Source: Caballeronia jiangsuensis
Lineage (GTDB): Bacteria > Pseudomonadota > Gammaproteobacteria > Burkholderiales > Burkholderiaceae
Direction of reading: 5' to 3'
Assembly: GCA_000648925.1 (NCBI GenBank)
Contig: JFHF01000001.1
Location: 483,536-547,535 of the forward strand
DNA length: 64,000 nucleotides
The notes below the pieces were generated by a model. It saw nothing but the letters and a program-made list of their open reading frames with translations. It was not told the DNA's origin and did not search any database. Positions 1-8,744 of the stretch are shown in pieces. Positions within the stretch are counted from its first letter, which is position 1. The number at the start of each line of letters is the position of its first letter. The translations under genes and the position numbers were made by a program.

Positions 1-430
1 GATTTTCCTCGTGCTGCAATCACCGAGCGACACGCCGGGCGTCGACACGATCGACTTCGTGATCTTCCCGCCGCGCTGGCTCGCGGCCGAGGATACGTTC
101 CGCCCGCCGTGGTTCCATCGCAATGTCGCGAGCGAGTTCATGGGCCTCGTGCATGGCGTCTACGATGCGAAGGCCGAAGGCTTCGTGCCGGGCGGCGCGA
201 GTCTGCACAACTGCATGTCGGGACATGGGCCAGATGCCGGGACGTTCGAGAAGGCATCGGCGAGCGATACCTCGAAGCCCGCGAAGGTCGACGCCACGAT
301 GGCCTTCATGTTCGAGACGCGCACCCTCATCAAGCCGACGCAGTTCGCGCTCGAAACCGCGCAACTGCAGGCGAACTACTACGAGTGCTGGCAAGGCCTC
401 ACGAAACACTTCAACCCGGAGCAAAGATGA
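1..430 (+). CDS. hmgA: Homogentisate 1,2-dioxygenase, C-terminal part (5' end outside window)
   Basis: Only the last 142 or so codons are present; the frame is open back to the window edge, so the start is missing. The enzyme is an Fe(II) dioxygenase that opens the ring of homogentisate in tyrosine and phenylalanine breakdown. The fragment has the family metal-site block FHRNVASEF, where His and Glu match the iron ligands known from human HGD, followed by [16 protein letters not shown] with the later ligand His. The TGA stop overlaps the ATG of the next gene (ATGA), so the two are translationally coupled. The next gene encodes the last enzyme of the same pathway, which supports the assignment. 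Confidence 0.95.
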   Translation, partial: IFLVLQSPSDTPGVDTIDFVIFPPRWLAAEDTFRPPWFHRNVASEFMGLVHGVYDAKAEGFVPGGASLHNCMSGHGPDAGTFEKASASDTSKPAKVDATMAFMFETRTLIKPTQFALETAQLQANYYECWQGLTKHFNPEQR

Positions 431-1713
431 ACGACGCGCTGAAGGCCACACTCGCGCCTGCCCTGAAGAGCTGGATCGAATCCGCGAACGATCCTGCAAG
501 CGACTTCCCGATCCAGAACCTGCCGTTCGGCATTTTCAGCGACGCGGTGCGCGCGCAGCCGCGTGCGGGCGTCGCGATCGGCGACTGGATCGTCGATCTG
601 GCCGCGCTCGAACGGGCGAACCTCCTCGATGCGCAAGGCACGTTCGACAAACCGCGTCTGAACGACTTCATCGCGCTCGGACGCGAGACATGGCGCGACG
701 TCCGTATCGCGCTGTCCGCCTTGCTCGCGCAGGGCAACGCGACATTGCGCGACGACGAAGCGCTGCGCCGCCACGCGCTCGTGCCGCGCGCCGGCGCGAC
801 GCTGCATCTGCCGGTGGAGATTCCGGGCTACACGGATTTCTATTCGTCGAAGGAGCACGCGACCAACGTCGGCTCGATGTTCCGCGATCCGAAGAACGCG
901 CTGTTGCCGAACTGGTCGGAGATGCCGATCGGCTACAACGGGCGCGCGTCGTCGGTGGTCGTGAGCGGCGCGCCGGTGCGCCGGCCGAATGGACAGATCA
1001 AGCTGCCGAACGAGGATCGCCCGGTCTACGGCGCGTGCCGCAAGCTGGATATCGAGCTGGAGACGGGCTTCATCATCGGTCGTGGCAATGCGCTCGGCGA
1101 GCCGATCGCGTGCGAGGATGCAGAGGCGCATATCTTCGGCATGGTGCTGCTGAACGACTGGAGCGCGCGCGATATCCAGCAATGGGAATACGTGCCGCTC
1201 GGCCCGTTCAATTCGAAGGGATTCGCGACGACCATCTCGCCGTGGATCGTCACGCTCGATGCGCTGGAGCCGTTCCGCACCGCGACGCCTGCGCAGGAGC
1301 CGCAGCCGCTCGCGTATCTGCGTCATGAAGGCGATCATGCGTTCGACATCGAACTGGAAGTGACGCTGCGGGCCGAAGGCGTGCAAAAGCCGACGATTCT
1401 TTCGCGCACCAACTTCCGGCTGATGTACTGGTCGATGGCGCAGCAACTCGCGCATCACACGGTCGGCGGGTGCAATACGCGCGTGGGCGATCTGATGGGC
1501 TCCGGGACGATCAGCGGGCCGACGCCCGAGTCGTGCGGCAGCCTGCTCGAAAGTACCTGGAACGGGCAGCGGCCCGTGAAGCTGGAAGACGGCGGTGAGC
1601 GCGTGTTTTTGCAGGACGGCGATGAAGTTATCTTGCGAGGGTGGGGGCAGGGGGAGGGATATCGGATTGGGTTTGGCGACTGCGCCGGGCAGGTTTTGGC
1701 AGCGCGGGGTTGA
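427..1713 (+). CDS. fahA: Fumarylacetoacetase
   Basis: 428 residues, the usual FAH length. It hydrolyses fumarylacetoacetate to fumarate and acetoacetate, the last step of tyrosine degradation. The order is an N-terminal SH3-like region followed by the FAH catalytic fold. Candidate metal ligands by analogy to mouse and human FAH are Asp137 (TDFYSS), Glu210 and Glu212 (IELETGF) and Asp244 (LNDWSARD); His144 in KEHATN is the likely catalytic His. The start is the ATG overlapping the hmgA stop; an open frame further upstream is only read-through across hmgA in another frame. Downstream, 10 nt after the stop, a long palindromic repeat begins and no ordinary terminator is seen. Confidence 0.96.
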   Translation: MNDALKATLAPALKSWIESANDPASDFPIQNLPFGIFSDAVRAQPRAGVAIGDWIVDLAALERANLLDAQGTFDKPRLNDFIALGRETWRDVRIALSALLAQGNATLRDDEALRRHALVPRAGATLHLPVEIPGYTDFYSSKEHATNVGSMFRDPKNALLPNWSEMPIGYNGRASSVVVSGAPVRRPNGQIKLPNEDRPVYGACRKLDIELETGFIIGRGNALGEPIACEDAEAHIFGMVLLNDWSARDIQQWEYVPLGPFNSKGFATTISPWIVTLDALEPFRTATPAQEPQPLAYLRHEGDHAFDIELEVTLRAEGVQKPTILSRTNFRLMYWSMAQQLAHHTVGGCNTRVGDLMGSGTISGPTPESCGSLLESTWNGQRPVKLEDGGERVFLQDGDEVILRGWGQGEGYRIGFGDCAGQVLAARG

Positions 1714-1723
1714 GGTTTTTTTT

Positions 1724-2330
1724 CGCCGGATCCCGATTTCGCGGTGGTCTATTAGCACTGCCCCTCCCCGGGGCGGGGGTCACTTTCTTTGCTGCTGCAA
1801 AGAAAGTAACCAAAGAAAGCAGCTCGTTCAGGCCCGCGGTCACACGCACGTTGGCCATGCTTGCCAGCCGTCGATGGCCCTCGCCTAAGTGTCGCCCTCG
1901 AAGGACCAACCGGGCTTGGCTCGCGCACGGTCTGCCGCACCAAATGTTTGAGGGCGCTGGTTCAGCACGAAATGGTTCCGGCACAGCGCTACGCGCTGCC
2001 GTTGGGCATGCGAGGGAAACCGAAGAGGGAGCGCGCGCACGCACCCGATTGACCCATCGGCCGCGAAGCGGGCCGGAGCTATTTGGTGCTGAACCAGTGA
2101 CGCAAAACATTTGGTGCGGCAGACCGTGCGCGATCCAAGCCCCGCGAGACCTTCGAGGGCACTCGCTACAGCCGGGCCATTAGGCCAATCGTCTGTGCCG
2201 CGGCCGGTGTGAAGTGCTTAGGCTGGGGATAGCTGTTTCTTTGGTTACTTTCTTTGCAGCAGCAAAGAAAGTGACTGCCGCCCCGCACAGGGGCAGAGCC
2301 AATAGACCAACACGAAACCGGGATCCGGCG
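1724..2330. repeat. Long palindromic intergenic repeat, copy A (607 bp)
   Basis: A non-coding element bounded by CGCCGGATCCCG at the left and its exact reverse complement at the right. The outer arms (1724-1824 and 2231-2330) pair with about ten mismatches and one indel. Each arm holds a perfect hairpin of 11-bp stem and 4-nt loop (1782-1807 and 2247-2272). Further inside, a segment reading GCGCACGGTCTGCCGCACC recurs inverted near 2115-2135, and GGTTCAGCAC near 1960 is answered by GTGCTGAACC near 2089. A second copy in the same orientation lies at 55533-56138. The element fills the gap between fahA and the convergent MFS gene. Short open frames inside are not credible genes. There is no transposase. 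A non-autonomous mobile element or a structured intergenic spacer are both possible. Confidence 0.9.
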
Positions 2331-2362
2331 AAACCCTTCGCATCCCATACCAAACCCAACCT

Positions 2363-3529
2363 CTACCGCGAGAAACGAGCCGCCGCGCCGCGCCACTCCC
2401 ACCAAACCGCCAACAGAAACGCGCCCGCGGCCACGGTCAACACACCAATCAACGCATCAGCGCCGACGCGCTGCATCAGCGTCCCGGCGATCATCGGCCC
2501 CCCGAAGCTCGCCACGCTCCACGATGCGCCGACGATAGCCGTTGCCGACACGAGCATCGGACCGCGAAAGCGTTCGCCACACGCGACGATCGACAGCGTG
2601 TAAATGCTGCCCGCCGCCGCGCCGATCACAAAGAGCAGCGGCCAGCAAATCCACGGATGCGACATCGCCCAAGGCAGCAGCGGCAAAAGCACAACCACAA
2701 CGACGCCCGCGCCCGCATGCACCTTCGCGCGCCCGATGCGATCGGCGAGCCAGCCGATGGGAAACTGCATCGTCGTGTCGCCCAACAAAATCGCCGATGC
2801 GAACAGCACGCCGACATCCTCGCCGATGCCGTGCGACATCGCGAAGAGCGGCATCAGCGAGAGCGCGAGCGTGTCGAAGAGGGCGAAAAAGCCCGTGCCG
2901 ATCACGAGCGCCGGCATGCGCGGCAGCACCTGCCGCCAGTCGCCCTGTTCGTCGTCACCGCCGCCGGAAGCGAGCGACTGCGGCGCACCGCGTATCGACG
3001 CGAGCACGGGCAACGCCAGCAGAAAAATCGCGCCGCAGATCGCAAAGCGCATCGAATGCAGTCCGCCGATCACGCTGACGAGCACCGGGCCCGTCATCTG
3101 GAAGAGGGTGAAGTTGGTCGCGTAGATCGCGACGACGCGGCCGCGCGTCGAATCGTCGGCGAGTTGCGTGACCCACGCTTCGCCGATCGTGAAGAGCAGC
3201 ATCAGCGCCGCGCCGCACAGAAAGCGCAGCACCGCCCAGAGCCACAGATCCACGGTGAACTGCATCGCGATGGTCGAGAGCGCCGCGACGATCACCGTGC
3301 CGACAATCGTCTCGCGCGCGCCGCAACGCGCGGCGACGCGGCTCGCGAACGGCGCGACGGCGAGTCCGCCGCCCGCCTGCATCGCCGTCATCAGCCCGAC
3401 GATGCAAGTGCCGTAGCCCGCCTGCACGAGCGCGAGCGCGGTCAACGGCAACGTCGCGCCGAGGCCGAGGCCGACCACCGCGACGCTCAGGATCAGCGCG
3501 AGAAAGTCACGCGAGAGGATGCCCTTCAT
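2363..3529 (-). CDS. MFS transporter
   Basis: 388 residues of alternating hydrophobic segments consistent with the 12-helix major facilitator fold in the inner membrane. The N-terminus (RDFLALILSVAVVGLGLGA) is helix 1. A charged loop with RVAARCGARE follows helix 2, and a central cytoplasmic loop carries GGGDDEQGDWRQVLPRMP, as expected between the six-helix halves. The second half has the equivalent loop WLADRIGRAKVH. The general shape is close to the YcaD/YfkF-like drug and metabolite exporters, but the substrate cannot be read from sequence. The stop faces the palindromic repeat. The gene upstream on the same strand is also an MFS protein, 22 nt away, so the two may be co-transcribed. Confidence 0.88.
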   Translation of the reverse strand: MKGILSRDFLALILSVAVVGLGLGATLPLTALALVQAGYGTCIVGLMTAMQAGGGLAVAPFASRVAARCGARETIVGTVIVAALSTIAMQFTVDLWLWAVLRFLCGAALMLLFTIGEAWVTQLADDSTRGRVVAIYATNFTLFQMTGPVLVSVIGGLHSMRFAICGAIFLLALPVLASIRGAPQSLASGGGDDEQGDWRQVLPRMPALVIGTGFFALFDTLALSLMPLFAMSHGIGEDVGVLFASAILLGDTTMQFPIGWLADRIGRAKVHAGAGVVVVVLLPLLPWAMSHPWICWPLLFVIGAAAGSIYTLSIVACGERFRGPMLVSATAIVGASWSVASFGGPMIAGTLMQRVGADALIGVLTVAAGAFLLAVWWEWRGAAARFSR

Positions 3530-3551
3530 GCAGCGTGGCGCTCGCCGGAAA

Positions 3552-4724
3552 TCAGGCGGCCTGTCCGATCGAAAGACGGCGCGCGCGCTTGTCGAGCGTC
3601 GCCGACACCAGCGTGAGGCCGAACGCGCTCGCCGCCATCAGAATGCCGACCCACGGCAGCGACGTGAGCGGCGCGCCCGCGCTGATCACGCAGCCGCCGA
3701 GCCACGCGCCCGTCGCGTTGCCGAGATTGAACGCGCCCTGATTCAACGTCGATGCCAGATTGGGCGCATCGCTCGCGCGATTCACGATCAGCATCTGCAG
3801 CGGCGGAACGATCGCGAACGCGAGCACGCCCCAAAAGAAGATCGTGATCATCGCGGAAACGGGTTCGTGCATCGTGCCGGCGAAGATCGTCAGGATCGCG
3901 ACGATCGCGAGCAGGAACGTCAGCAGCGAACGCAGCAGCTTCCAGTCCGCGAGCTTGCCGCCGAGCGTGCTGCCGACCGTGAGGCCGAGACCGAAGAGCA
4001 GCAGCACGTACGTGACCGCGTGCGGCGAAAAGCCGGTGACGTCTTCGAGAATCGGCGTGATATACGTGAACACCGAGAACAGACTGGCCGACGCCAATAC
4101 GCTGATGCCGAGGACCATCAGCACTTGCGGATTCTTGAGCACGTCGAATTCGCGCAGGATGCTGGTATCGCGCATTTCGATGTGCTTCGGCAGGCACACC
4201 GCGAGCGCGCCCGCCGCCGCAATGCCGATCAGCGTGACGACCCAGAACGTCGAGCGCCAGCCGGCAGCCTGGCCGAGCGCGGTGCCGAGCGGCACGCCGA
4301 GCACGTTGGCGAGCGTGAGTCCGGTGAACATCAGCGCGATGGCCTGCGCGCGGCGGTTCGGCGCGACGAGATCGGCGGCGACCACCGAGCCGATGCCGAA
4401 GAACGCGCCGTGGCAAAACGCGGTGACGATGCGCGCGCCCATCAGCACCCAGTAATTCGGCGCCAGCGCGCACAGCAGATTGCCGACGATGAACACGCCG
4501 ATCAAACTCATCAGCGCCTTCTTGCGCGGCATCTTGGCCGTGATCACCGCCAGAATCGGCGCGCCCACCGTGACGCCGAGCGCGTAGCCGGATACGAGCA
4601 TGCCCGCCGCCGGGATCGTCACCGCGAGATCGCGCGCGACGTTGGGCAGCAGGCCCATGATGACGAATTCGGTCGTGCCGATGCCGAACGCGGCAATGGC
4701 GAGAGCGAAAAGAGGCAGAGGCAT
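3552..4724 (-). CDS. MFS transporter, AraJ/sugar-efflux type (DHA1)
   Basis: 390 residues starting MPLPLFALAIAAFGIGTTEF; this opening with TTEFVIMGLLP is characteristic of the AraJ/YdhP/Cmr group of proton-driven efflux permeases. Twelve hydrophobic segments are visible, with the central charged loop around CLPKHIEMRDTSILREF. The open frame extends 71 codons further upstream, but that part is basic, non-hydrophobic and outside the family, so the ATG at 4722-4724 is chosen; no good ribosome-binding site precedes it. Known relatives export sugars, arabinose-like compounds or drugs; the substrate here is unknown. It is the upstream member of an MFS pair. Confidence 0.87.
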   Translation of the reverse strand: MPLPLFALAIAAFGIGTTEFVIMGLLPNVARDLAVTIPAAGMLVSGYALGVTVGAPILAVITAKMPRKKALMSLIGVFIVGNLLCALAPNYWVLMGARIVTAFCHGAFFGIGSVVAADLVAPNRRAQAIALMFTGLTLANVLGVPLGTALGQAAGWRSTFWVVTLIGIAAAGALAVCLPKHIEMRDTSILREFDVLKNPQVLMVLGISVLASASLFSVFTYITPILEDVTGFSPHAVTYVLLLFGLGLTVGSTLGGKLADWKLLRSLLTFLLAIVAILTIFAGTMHEPVSAMITIFFWGVLAFAIVPPLQMLIVNRASDAPNLASTLNQGAFNLGNATGAWLGGCVISAGAPLTSLPWVGILMAASAFGLTLVSATLDKRARRLSIGQAA

Positions 4725-5035
4725 GGTGGAGGCGGACGAAGTGTCACGTCTGGGCGCATCGTCGGATTGAGCGATGCAGGCGCCGAGGCGGAGTTGAAGG
4801 CTCGGATTGTACCGAAAGGTAATTTTCGATGCTGGTATAAACCCTGATAAGCGTCGGCCCGCAACACGCCGCGCCTGAACGGATATTCTTTTGCACGCGG
4901 CGACGGCGCATGGCTCTTGCCGATGCGACGCCGCCATGCGTCAGATGTTTCCGGTAACAGCCTCGCGGCCGCGCATTCCTTGCGCGTCGCGGACGCCGGA
5001 GAGTGTTGGAAAAACGCTGCAACTATCGAACGAAA
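4725..5035. other. Divergent intergenic region, 311 bp
   Basis: Lies between the start of the minus-strand MFS gene and the start of the plus-strand exported protein, so it should hold both promoters. It is somewhat richer in A+T around 4800-4860 (a TATAAA stretch near 4837). I could not pair -35 and -10 boxes convincingly for either gene and see no RNA gene or repeat. Confidence 0.5.
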
Positions 5036-5479
5036 ATGTCACCGACAAAAATCTGTATCCGCCTCGCGCTCGCATCCACGATGCTCCTCGGCGCACTCGC
5101 GCACGCCCAGAGCGATGCCGCCGGCCCCATCGCCACGCAGGCGGGTGCGCTGCATTTCCTGCGCGACGAATCCGGCATGGCCGCGCTCATCGACACCCAG
5201 GTGTTCGATCGCTTCGACGCGAAGCGCATCGCGCATTTCGATGAAACCTCCGGCGCGAGCGACACCGTCACGCGCATGCTCGTGCAATCCGACACCGGCC
5301 CGGTGCTCTACGATTTCCGCTGCAATCCGCCGCTCGTGCAGCGCGTGAGTCAGCGCATGACGGTGAGGCGCGTGTTCTGGCAGGGCGAGGAAGTGGTGAT
5401 GCAGTCGAATCTCGGCTGGTTCGGCTTCCAGCGCGGCAAGCTCACGAAGCTGCAATCGTCGACGACGATCTATCACTGA
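5036..5479 (+). CDS. Small exported protein of unknown function
   Basis: 147 residues. MSPTKICIRLALASTMLLGA followed by LAHAQ is a clear Sec signal peptide with likely cleavage after AHA, giving a periplasmic protein of about 125 residues. No domain is recognised. The mature part has two cysteine-poor beta-like stretches ending KLTKLQSSTTIYH. The ATG at 5036 is chosen because it puts the positive charges and the hydrophobic core at the very N-terminus; an in-frame start 33 nt upstream would add MLEKRCNYRTK. Its last 38 nt overlap the 3' end of the convergent pdeM gene. Function unknown. Confidence 0.7.
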   Translation: MSPTKICIRLALASTMLLGALAHAQSDAAGPIATQAGALHFLRDESGMAALIDTQVFDRFDAKRIAHFDETSGASDTVTRMLVQSDTGPVLYDFRCNPPLVQRVSQRMTVRRVFWQGEEVVMQSNLGWFGFQRGKLTKLQSSTTIYH

Positions 5480-6125
5480 CCGGAAACACGCGCTCGCCGG
5501 CGATCACGTACAGCGCTTCGGCGCGCACTTCGCCGTTCACCTCGAAGCCGCCCGTGAACGCGCCGAACGCGGGCAGCACGCCCGCGCGCGCACCGAAGCG
5601 AAAGCAGGGCAGACGCACGCTGTCGACGCGCGTCGCGAGCCGGTAGACCGGGTGTTCGTGTCCGGCGAGCGCGTAGGCGCCATCGACCGTCTGCGGGTGA
5701 TGGCAAAGCGCCCACGGCCCGAGCACGTGTGGTTCCTTCACGACATCGACGCCGAACAGGGCGGGCAGCGCGCCCGCGTGTTTGTCGTGATTGCCTTCGA
5801 CCAGCACGAGTTCCAGCGCGCGATGTCGTGCGCGCCACGCGGCCAGCGCGTCGAGCGTTTCGTCCGCGTGCGATTCCCGCGCGTGCAGCAGATCGCCGAG
5901 AAACACGATCGATTCCGGCCGATGCGCCGCGACGAGCGCATCGAGCCGCGCGAGGCTCTCGCCGGTCGTGCCGACGGGCACCGGAATGCCGCGCGCGCGG
6001 AACACGGCGTCCTTGCCGAAATGCGCATCGGCGATGAAGAGCGTGTTCAGACGCGGATCGAAGGCCGCGCGATCCGCGCAGAGCACGAGCGCGTGGCCGT
6101 TGATGTCGATGGTCAGTGCTTCCAT
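5442..6125 (-). CDS. pdeM: Ligase-associated DNA damage response phosphoesterase PdeM
   Basis: 227 residues of the calcineurin-like metallophosphoesterase fold. All core motifs are present: DAH (Asp33, His35), GD (Asp78), GNHD (111-114), a histidine pair HH (142-143) and GHEH (155-158), which together bind two metal ions. The family is found next to a bacterial ATP-dependent ligase, an Lhr helicase and a beta-lactamase-fold exonuclease, and that is exactly the arrangement here. Its ATG directly follows the helicase stop codon with no gap, so it is the last gene of that operon. The name is taken from the family; the true substrate (nuclease or phosphodiesterase) is not settled by sequence. The 3' end overlaps the convergent exported-protein gene by 38 nt. 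Confidence 0.9.
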   Translation of the reverse strand: MEALTIDINGHALVLCADRAAFDPRLNTLFIADAHFGKDAVFRARGIPVPVGTTGESLARLDALVAAHRPESIVFLGDLLHARESHADETLDALAAWRARHRALELVLVEGNHDKHAGALPALFGVDVVKEPHVLGPWALCHHPQTVDGAYALAGHEHPVYRLATRVDSVRLPCFRFGARAGVLPAFGAFTGGFEVNGEVRAEALYVIAGERVFPVSDRSSSTIAAS

Positions 6126-8744
6126 TTAAGCTTTCGCCGCCTTCTCCAGATCCGCGAGCATGCGCTCGACGCGATCCGACAGCTTCTCCGTGCTCACCTT
6201 TTCCCGCAAGCGCGCGACGATCAGCGGGAACGCAAAGGGCGTCGGCTTCTTCGGGTGCATGAGCGCGAGGCGGCTTTCGCTCATGCGCTGCAACGCCGCG
6301 CGGATGCGGCCCAGTTCCAGTTCCTGCAGCATCACTTCCTGATCGGCCTGCGCGAGCAGCAGATTGTCGCTGTCGTGCTTGCGGAAGACCTCGTAGAACA
6401 GTCCGCTCGACGCCTGCAACTGGCGCGCGCTTTTCTGCTGTCCCGGATGGCCCTGATAAATCAGCCCCGACACACGCGCGATTTCCCGAAAACGCCGTGC
6501 AGACAGTTCGGATGCGTTCAGACTCGCCAGAATGTCGTGCTCCAGATTCTCCGGCGAAAAGAGGCCGTCCGCGATGAGCGTCTCCCAGTCGAACGGCCGT
6601 GCCGACAGCAGTTCGAAGCCGTAGTCGTTCATCGAAATGGAGAAGGTGCCAGGCTGATCGCGTGAAGCTCGCCAGCCGAGCAGCGATCCCAGACCGATAT
6701 GCGCCATGCGCCCCGCGAACGGGTAGCAGAAAAAGTGATGACCTTCGCGCGAGCGCACCAGTTCGACGACCAGCACGCCCGGCCCCGGCAGCGCGGACCA
6801 CTTCGCCTGCAGATCGAGCAGCGGCCTGACGGCGCGCATTTCGGGCTCGTCGTAGATACCGTCGTTGGCGCGCGCGAGCATCACGAGCGCGGCGTCCGCG
6901 AGTTCGGACGAGAGCGGCATCTTGCTGCCGGCCCATTGCGGCATCGCGCCGCGCGATGAGCTCGCGCGCTTCACGTAGGCGGTCATGTCGCGCACGCGCA
7001 CGAGTTCGAGCGCGCGTCCGCCGAAGGTGAAGACGTCGCCGGGTTTCAGACGCGAGATGAACGATTCCTCCATCGCGCCGATGCGCCCGCCCGTCATATA
7101 CGCCACGTTGATGGTCGCGTTCGCGACGATCGTCCCGACGTTGTTGCGATGCCGGCGCACGAGATCCTCGCGCGGCACGCGATACACGCCGTCATCGCCC
7201 TTCACGACGCGATGAAAGTCCGGATACGCCCCGAGCGATGCGCCGCCGCGCTCGACGAACGTGAGCGCCCAGTCGAACTCGCGCTCCGTCAGATCGCGAT
7301 ACGCATACGCGGTGCGGACTTCGTCGAGCATCGCGGCGGGCGTGAAGCCGCCGCCGATCGCCACGGTCACGAGATGCTGCACGAGCACGTCGAGCGGTTT
7401 CAGCGGCATGTCGCGGCCTTCGATGCGGCGTTCCTCGATCGCCCAGCGCGCCGCCGCTGCCTCGACGAGTTCGAGCGCATGCGTCGGCACGATCGTCACG
7501 CGCGACACGCGGCCCGGCGCGTGGCCGGAGCGTCCCGCGCGCTGCATGAGCCGCGCGACGCCCTTCGGCGAGCCGATCTGGAACACGCGATCGACCGGCA
7601 GAAAATCGACGCCCAGATCGAGACTCGACGTGCACACGACCGCCTTCAGTTGCCCGTTCTTCAGGCCGAGTTCGACCCAGTCGCGCACCTCCTTGTCGAG
7701 CGAACCGTGATGCAGCGCGAGCAGGCCGGCCCATTCCGGCCGCAATTCGAGCAGCGCGCGATACCAGATTTCCGATTGCGAGCGCGTGTTGGTGAAGACG
7801 AGCGAGCTTTGCGCATGATCGATTTCATCGGCGACGGGCCCGACTTGCCGCACGCCGAGATGCCCGCCCCACGGAAAGCGCTCGATGGTCTCCGGAATCA
7901 GCGTATCGACGACGAGCGTCTTCGGCTGCGCGCCGCGCACGATCACGCGCGGCGTCTTCACGGGATGCAGCAGCGCATCGTGCGCGAGGGCGAGATTGCC
8001 GAGCGTCGCGGACAAGCCCCAGATCTGCAATTCCGGCCGCCAGCGCGCGAGCCGCGCGATCGCGAGTTGCGTCTGCGTGCCGCGTTTGTTGCCGAGCAAC
8101 TCGTGCCATTCATCGACGACGATCATGCGCAGGTGCTTCAGTTCCTCCTGCGCATTGGCGCGCGTCAGCATCAGCGTGAGGCTTTCGGGCGTCGTCACGA
8201 GCGCGGAGGGCATGCGCCGACTCTGGCGCGCGCGTTCCGTCGATGACGTGTCGCCGGTGCGCAGTCCGACCGTCCACGGCACGGACAGCGCAGTCACCGC
8301 GCCTTGCAGCGCGCGGGCGCTGTCGGCGGCGAGCGCGCGCATCGGCGTGATCCAGAGCACGGTCAGCGGCGCGGGCAGCGCGTTCGGTTTCAGCGGCGCG
8401 TGGGCATAGGCGGCGAGCGCGCCGAGCCACACGGCCCAGGTCTTGCCCGCGCCGGTCGTCGCGTGAAGCAGGCCGCTCGCGCCGCGTGCGATCTCGCGCC
8501 ACGCCGCGCGCTGAAACTCGAAGGGCTGCCAGCCGCGCGCGTCGAACCAGCGCGCGATGCGTTCATCGATCGGCGTCGCGGCCTGCGTCGCGTCGTAGGC
8601 GAAGGGCGCGGGCGTGAACGAATCGGCGGCTGCATCGAGCTTCGCCTGCGCCGCACGCGTGCGCGGAATGCGGCGGGGACGCGGCGCGCGCCGCCTTTCC
8701 TTCTCCTTGTCCTTGTCCTTGTCCGATGGCTCCGGCGCGCTCAT
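6126..8744 (-). CDS. lhr: Ligase-associated DEXH-box DNA helicase, Lhr type
   Basis: 872 residues. An N-terminal tail rich in Lys, Glu and Arg ([18 protein letters not shown]) precedes two RecA-like domains: Walker A ATTGAGKT at 95-102, the DEXH box as DEWH followed by ELLGNKRG, and in the second domain SLDLGVDF and [11 protein letters not shown] (motif VI). The rest is the winged-helix and Lhr-core region. It is about 870 residues, the short Lhr-core form rather than the roughly 1500-residue Lhr of E. coli. Known Lhr-core enzymes are 3'-5' helicases active on DNA and DNA-RNA hybrids. The ATG overlaps the ligase stop by 4 nt. The frame runs open far upstream through the ligase gene, but that is antiphase read-through. 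Confidence 0.93.
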   Translation of the reverse strand: MSAPEPSDKDKDKEKERRRAPRPRRIPRTRAAQAKLDAAADSFTPAPFAYDATQAATPIDERIARWFDARGWQPFEFQRAAWREIARGASGLLHATTGAGKTWAVWLGALAAYAHAPLKPNALPAPLTVLWITPMRALAADSARALQGAVTALSVPWTVGLRTGDTSSTERARQSRRMPSALVTTPESLTLMLTRANAQEELKHLRMIVVDEWHELLGNKRGTQTQLAIARLARWRPELQIWGLSATLGNLALAHDALLHPVKTPRVIVRGAQPKTLVVDTLIPETIERFPWGGHLGVRQVGPVADEIDHAQSSLVFTNTRSQSEIWYRALLELRPEWAGLLALHHGSLDKEVRDWVELGLKNGQLKAVVCTSSLDLGVDFLPVDRVFQIGSPKGVARLMQRAGRSGHAPGRVSRVTIVPTHALELVEAAAARWAIEERRIEGRDMPLKPLDVLVQHLVTVAIGGGFTPAAMLDEVRTAYAYRDLTEREFDWALTFVERGGASLGAYPDFHRVVKGDDGVYRVPREDLVRRHRNNVGTIVANATINVAYMTGGRIGAMEESFISRLKPGDVFTFGGRALELVRVRDMTAYVKRASSSRGAMPQWAGSKMPLSSELADAALVMLARANDGIYDEPEMRAVRPLLDLQAKWSALPGPGVLVVELVRSREGHHFFCYPFAGRMAHIGLGSLLGWRASRDQPGTFSISMNDYGFELLSARPFDWETLIADGLFSPENLEHDILASLNASELSARRFREIARVSGLIYQGHPGQQKSARQLQASSGLFYEVFRKHDSDNLLLAQADQEVMLQELELGRIRAALQRMSESRLALMHPKKPTPFAFPLIVARLREKVSTEKLSDRVERMLADLEKAAKA

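Noticed and set aside
1782..1807. The perfect arm hairpin as an ordinary terminator of fahA
   Set aside because: The stem is A/T-rich and is not followed by a T run on either strand, so it does not fit an intrinsic terminator.
1724..2330. Repeat copy A read as an insertion sequence
   Set aside because: No transposase frame, and the about 100-bp inverted ends with inner nested inverted segments fit no IS family I know; a non-autonomous element remains possible.
1628..2405. Several open frames of 60-180 codons inside the first palindromic repeat and again in the second copy
   Set aside because: They run on both strands, match the repeat and its inverted arms, have no ribosome-binding site and encode Arg/Ala-rich low-complexity sequence; both repeat copies have different frames disrupted.
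3519..4847. Long plus-strand open frame of about 440 codons opposite two MFS genes
   Set aside because: Arg/Glu/Ala-rich composition typical of high-GC antisense frames; the minus-strand frames have clear membrane proteins.
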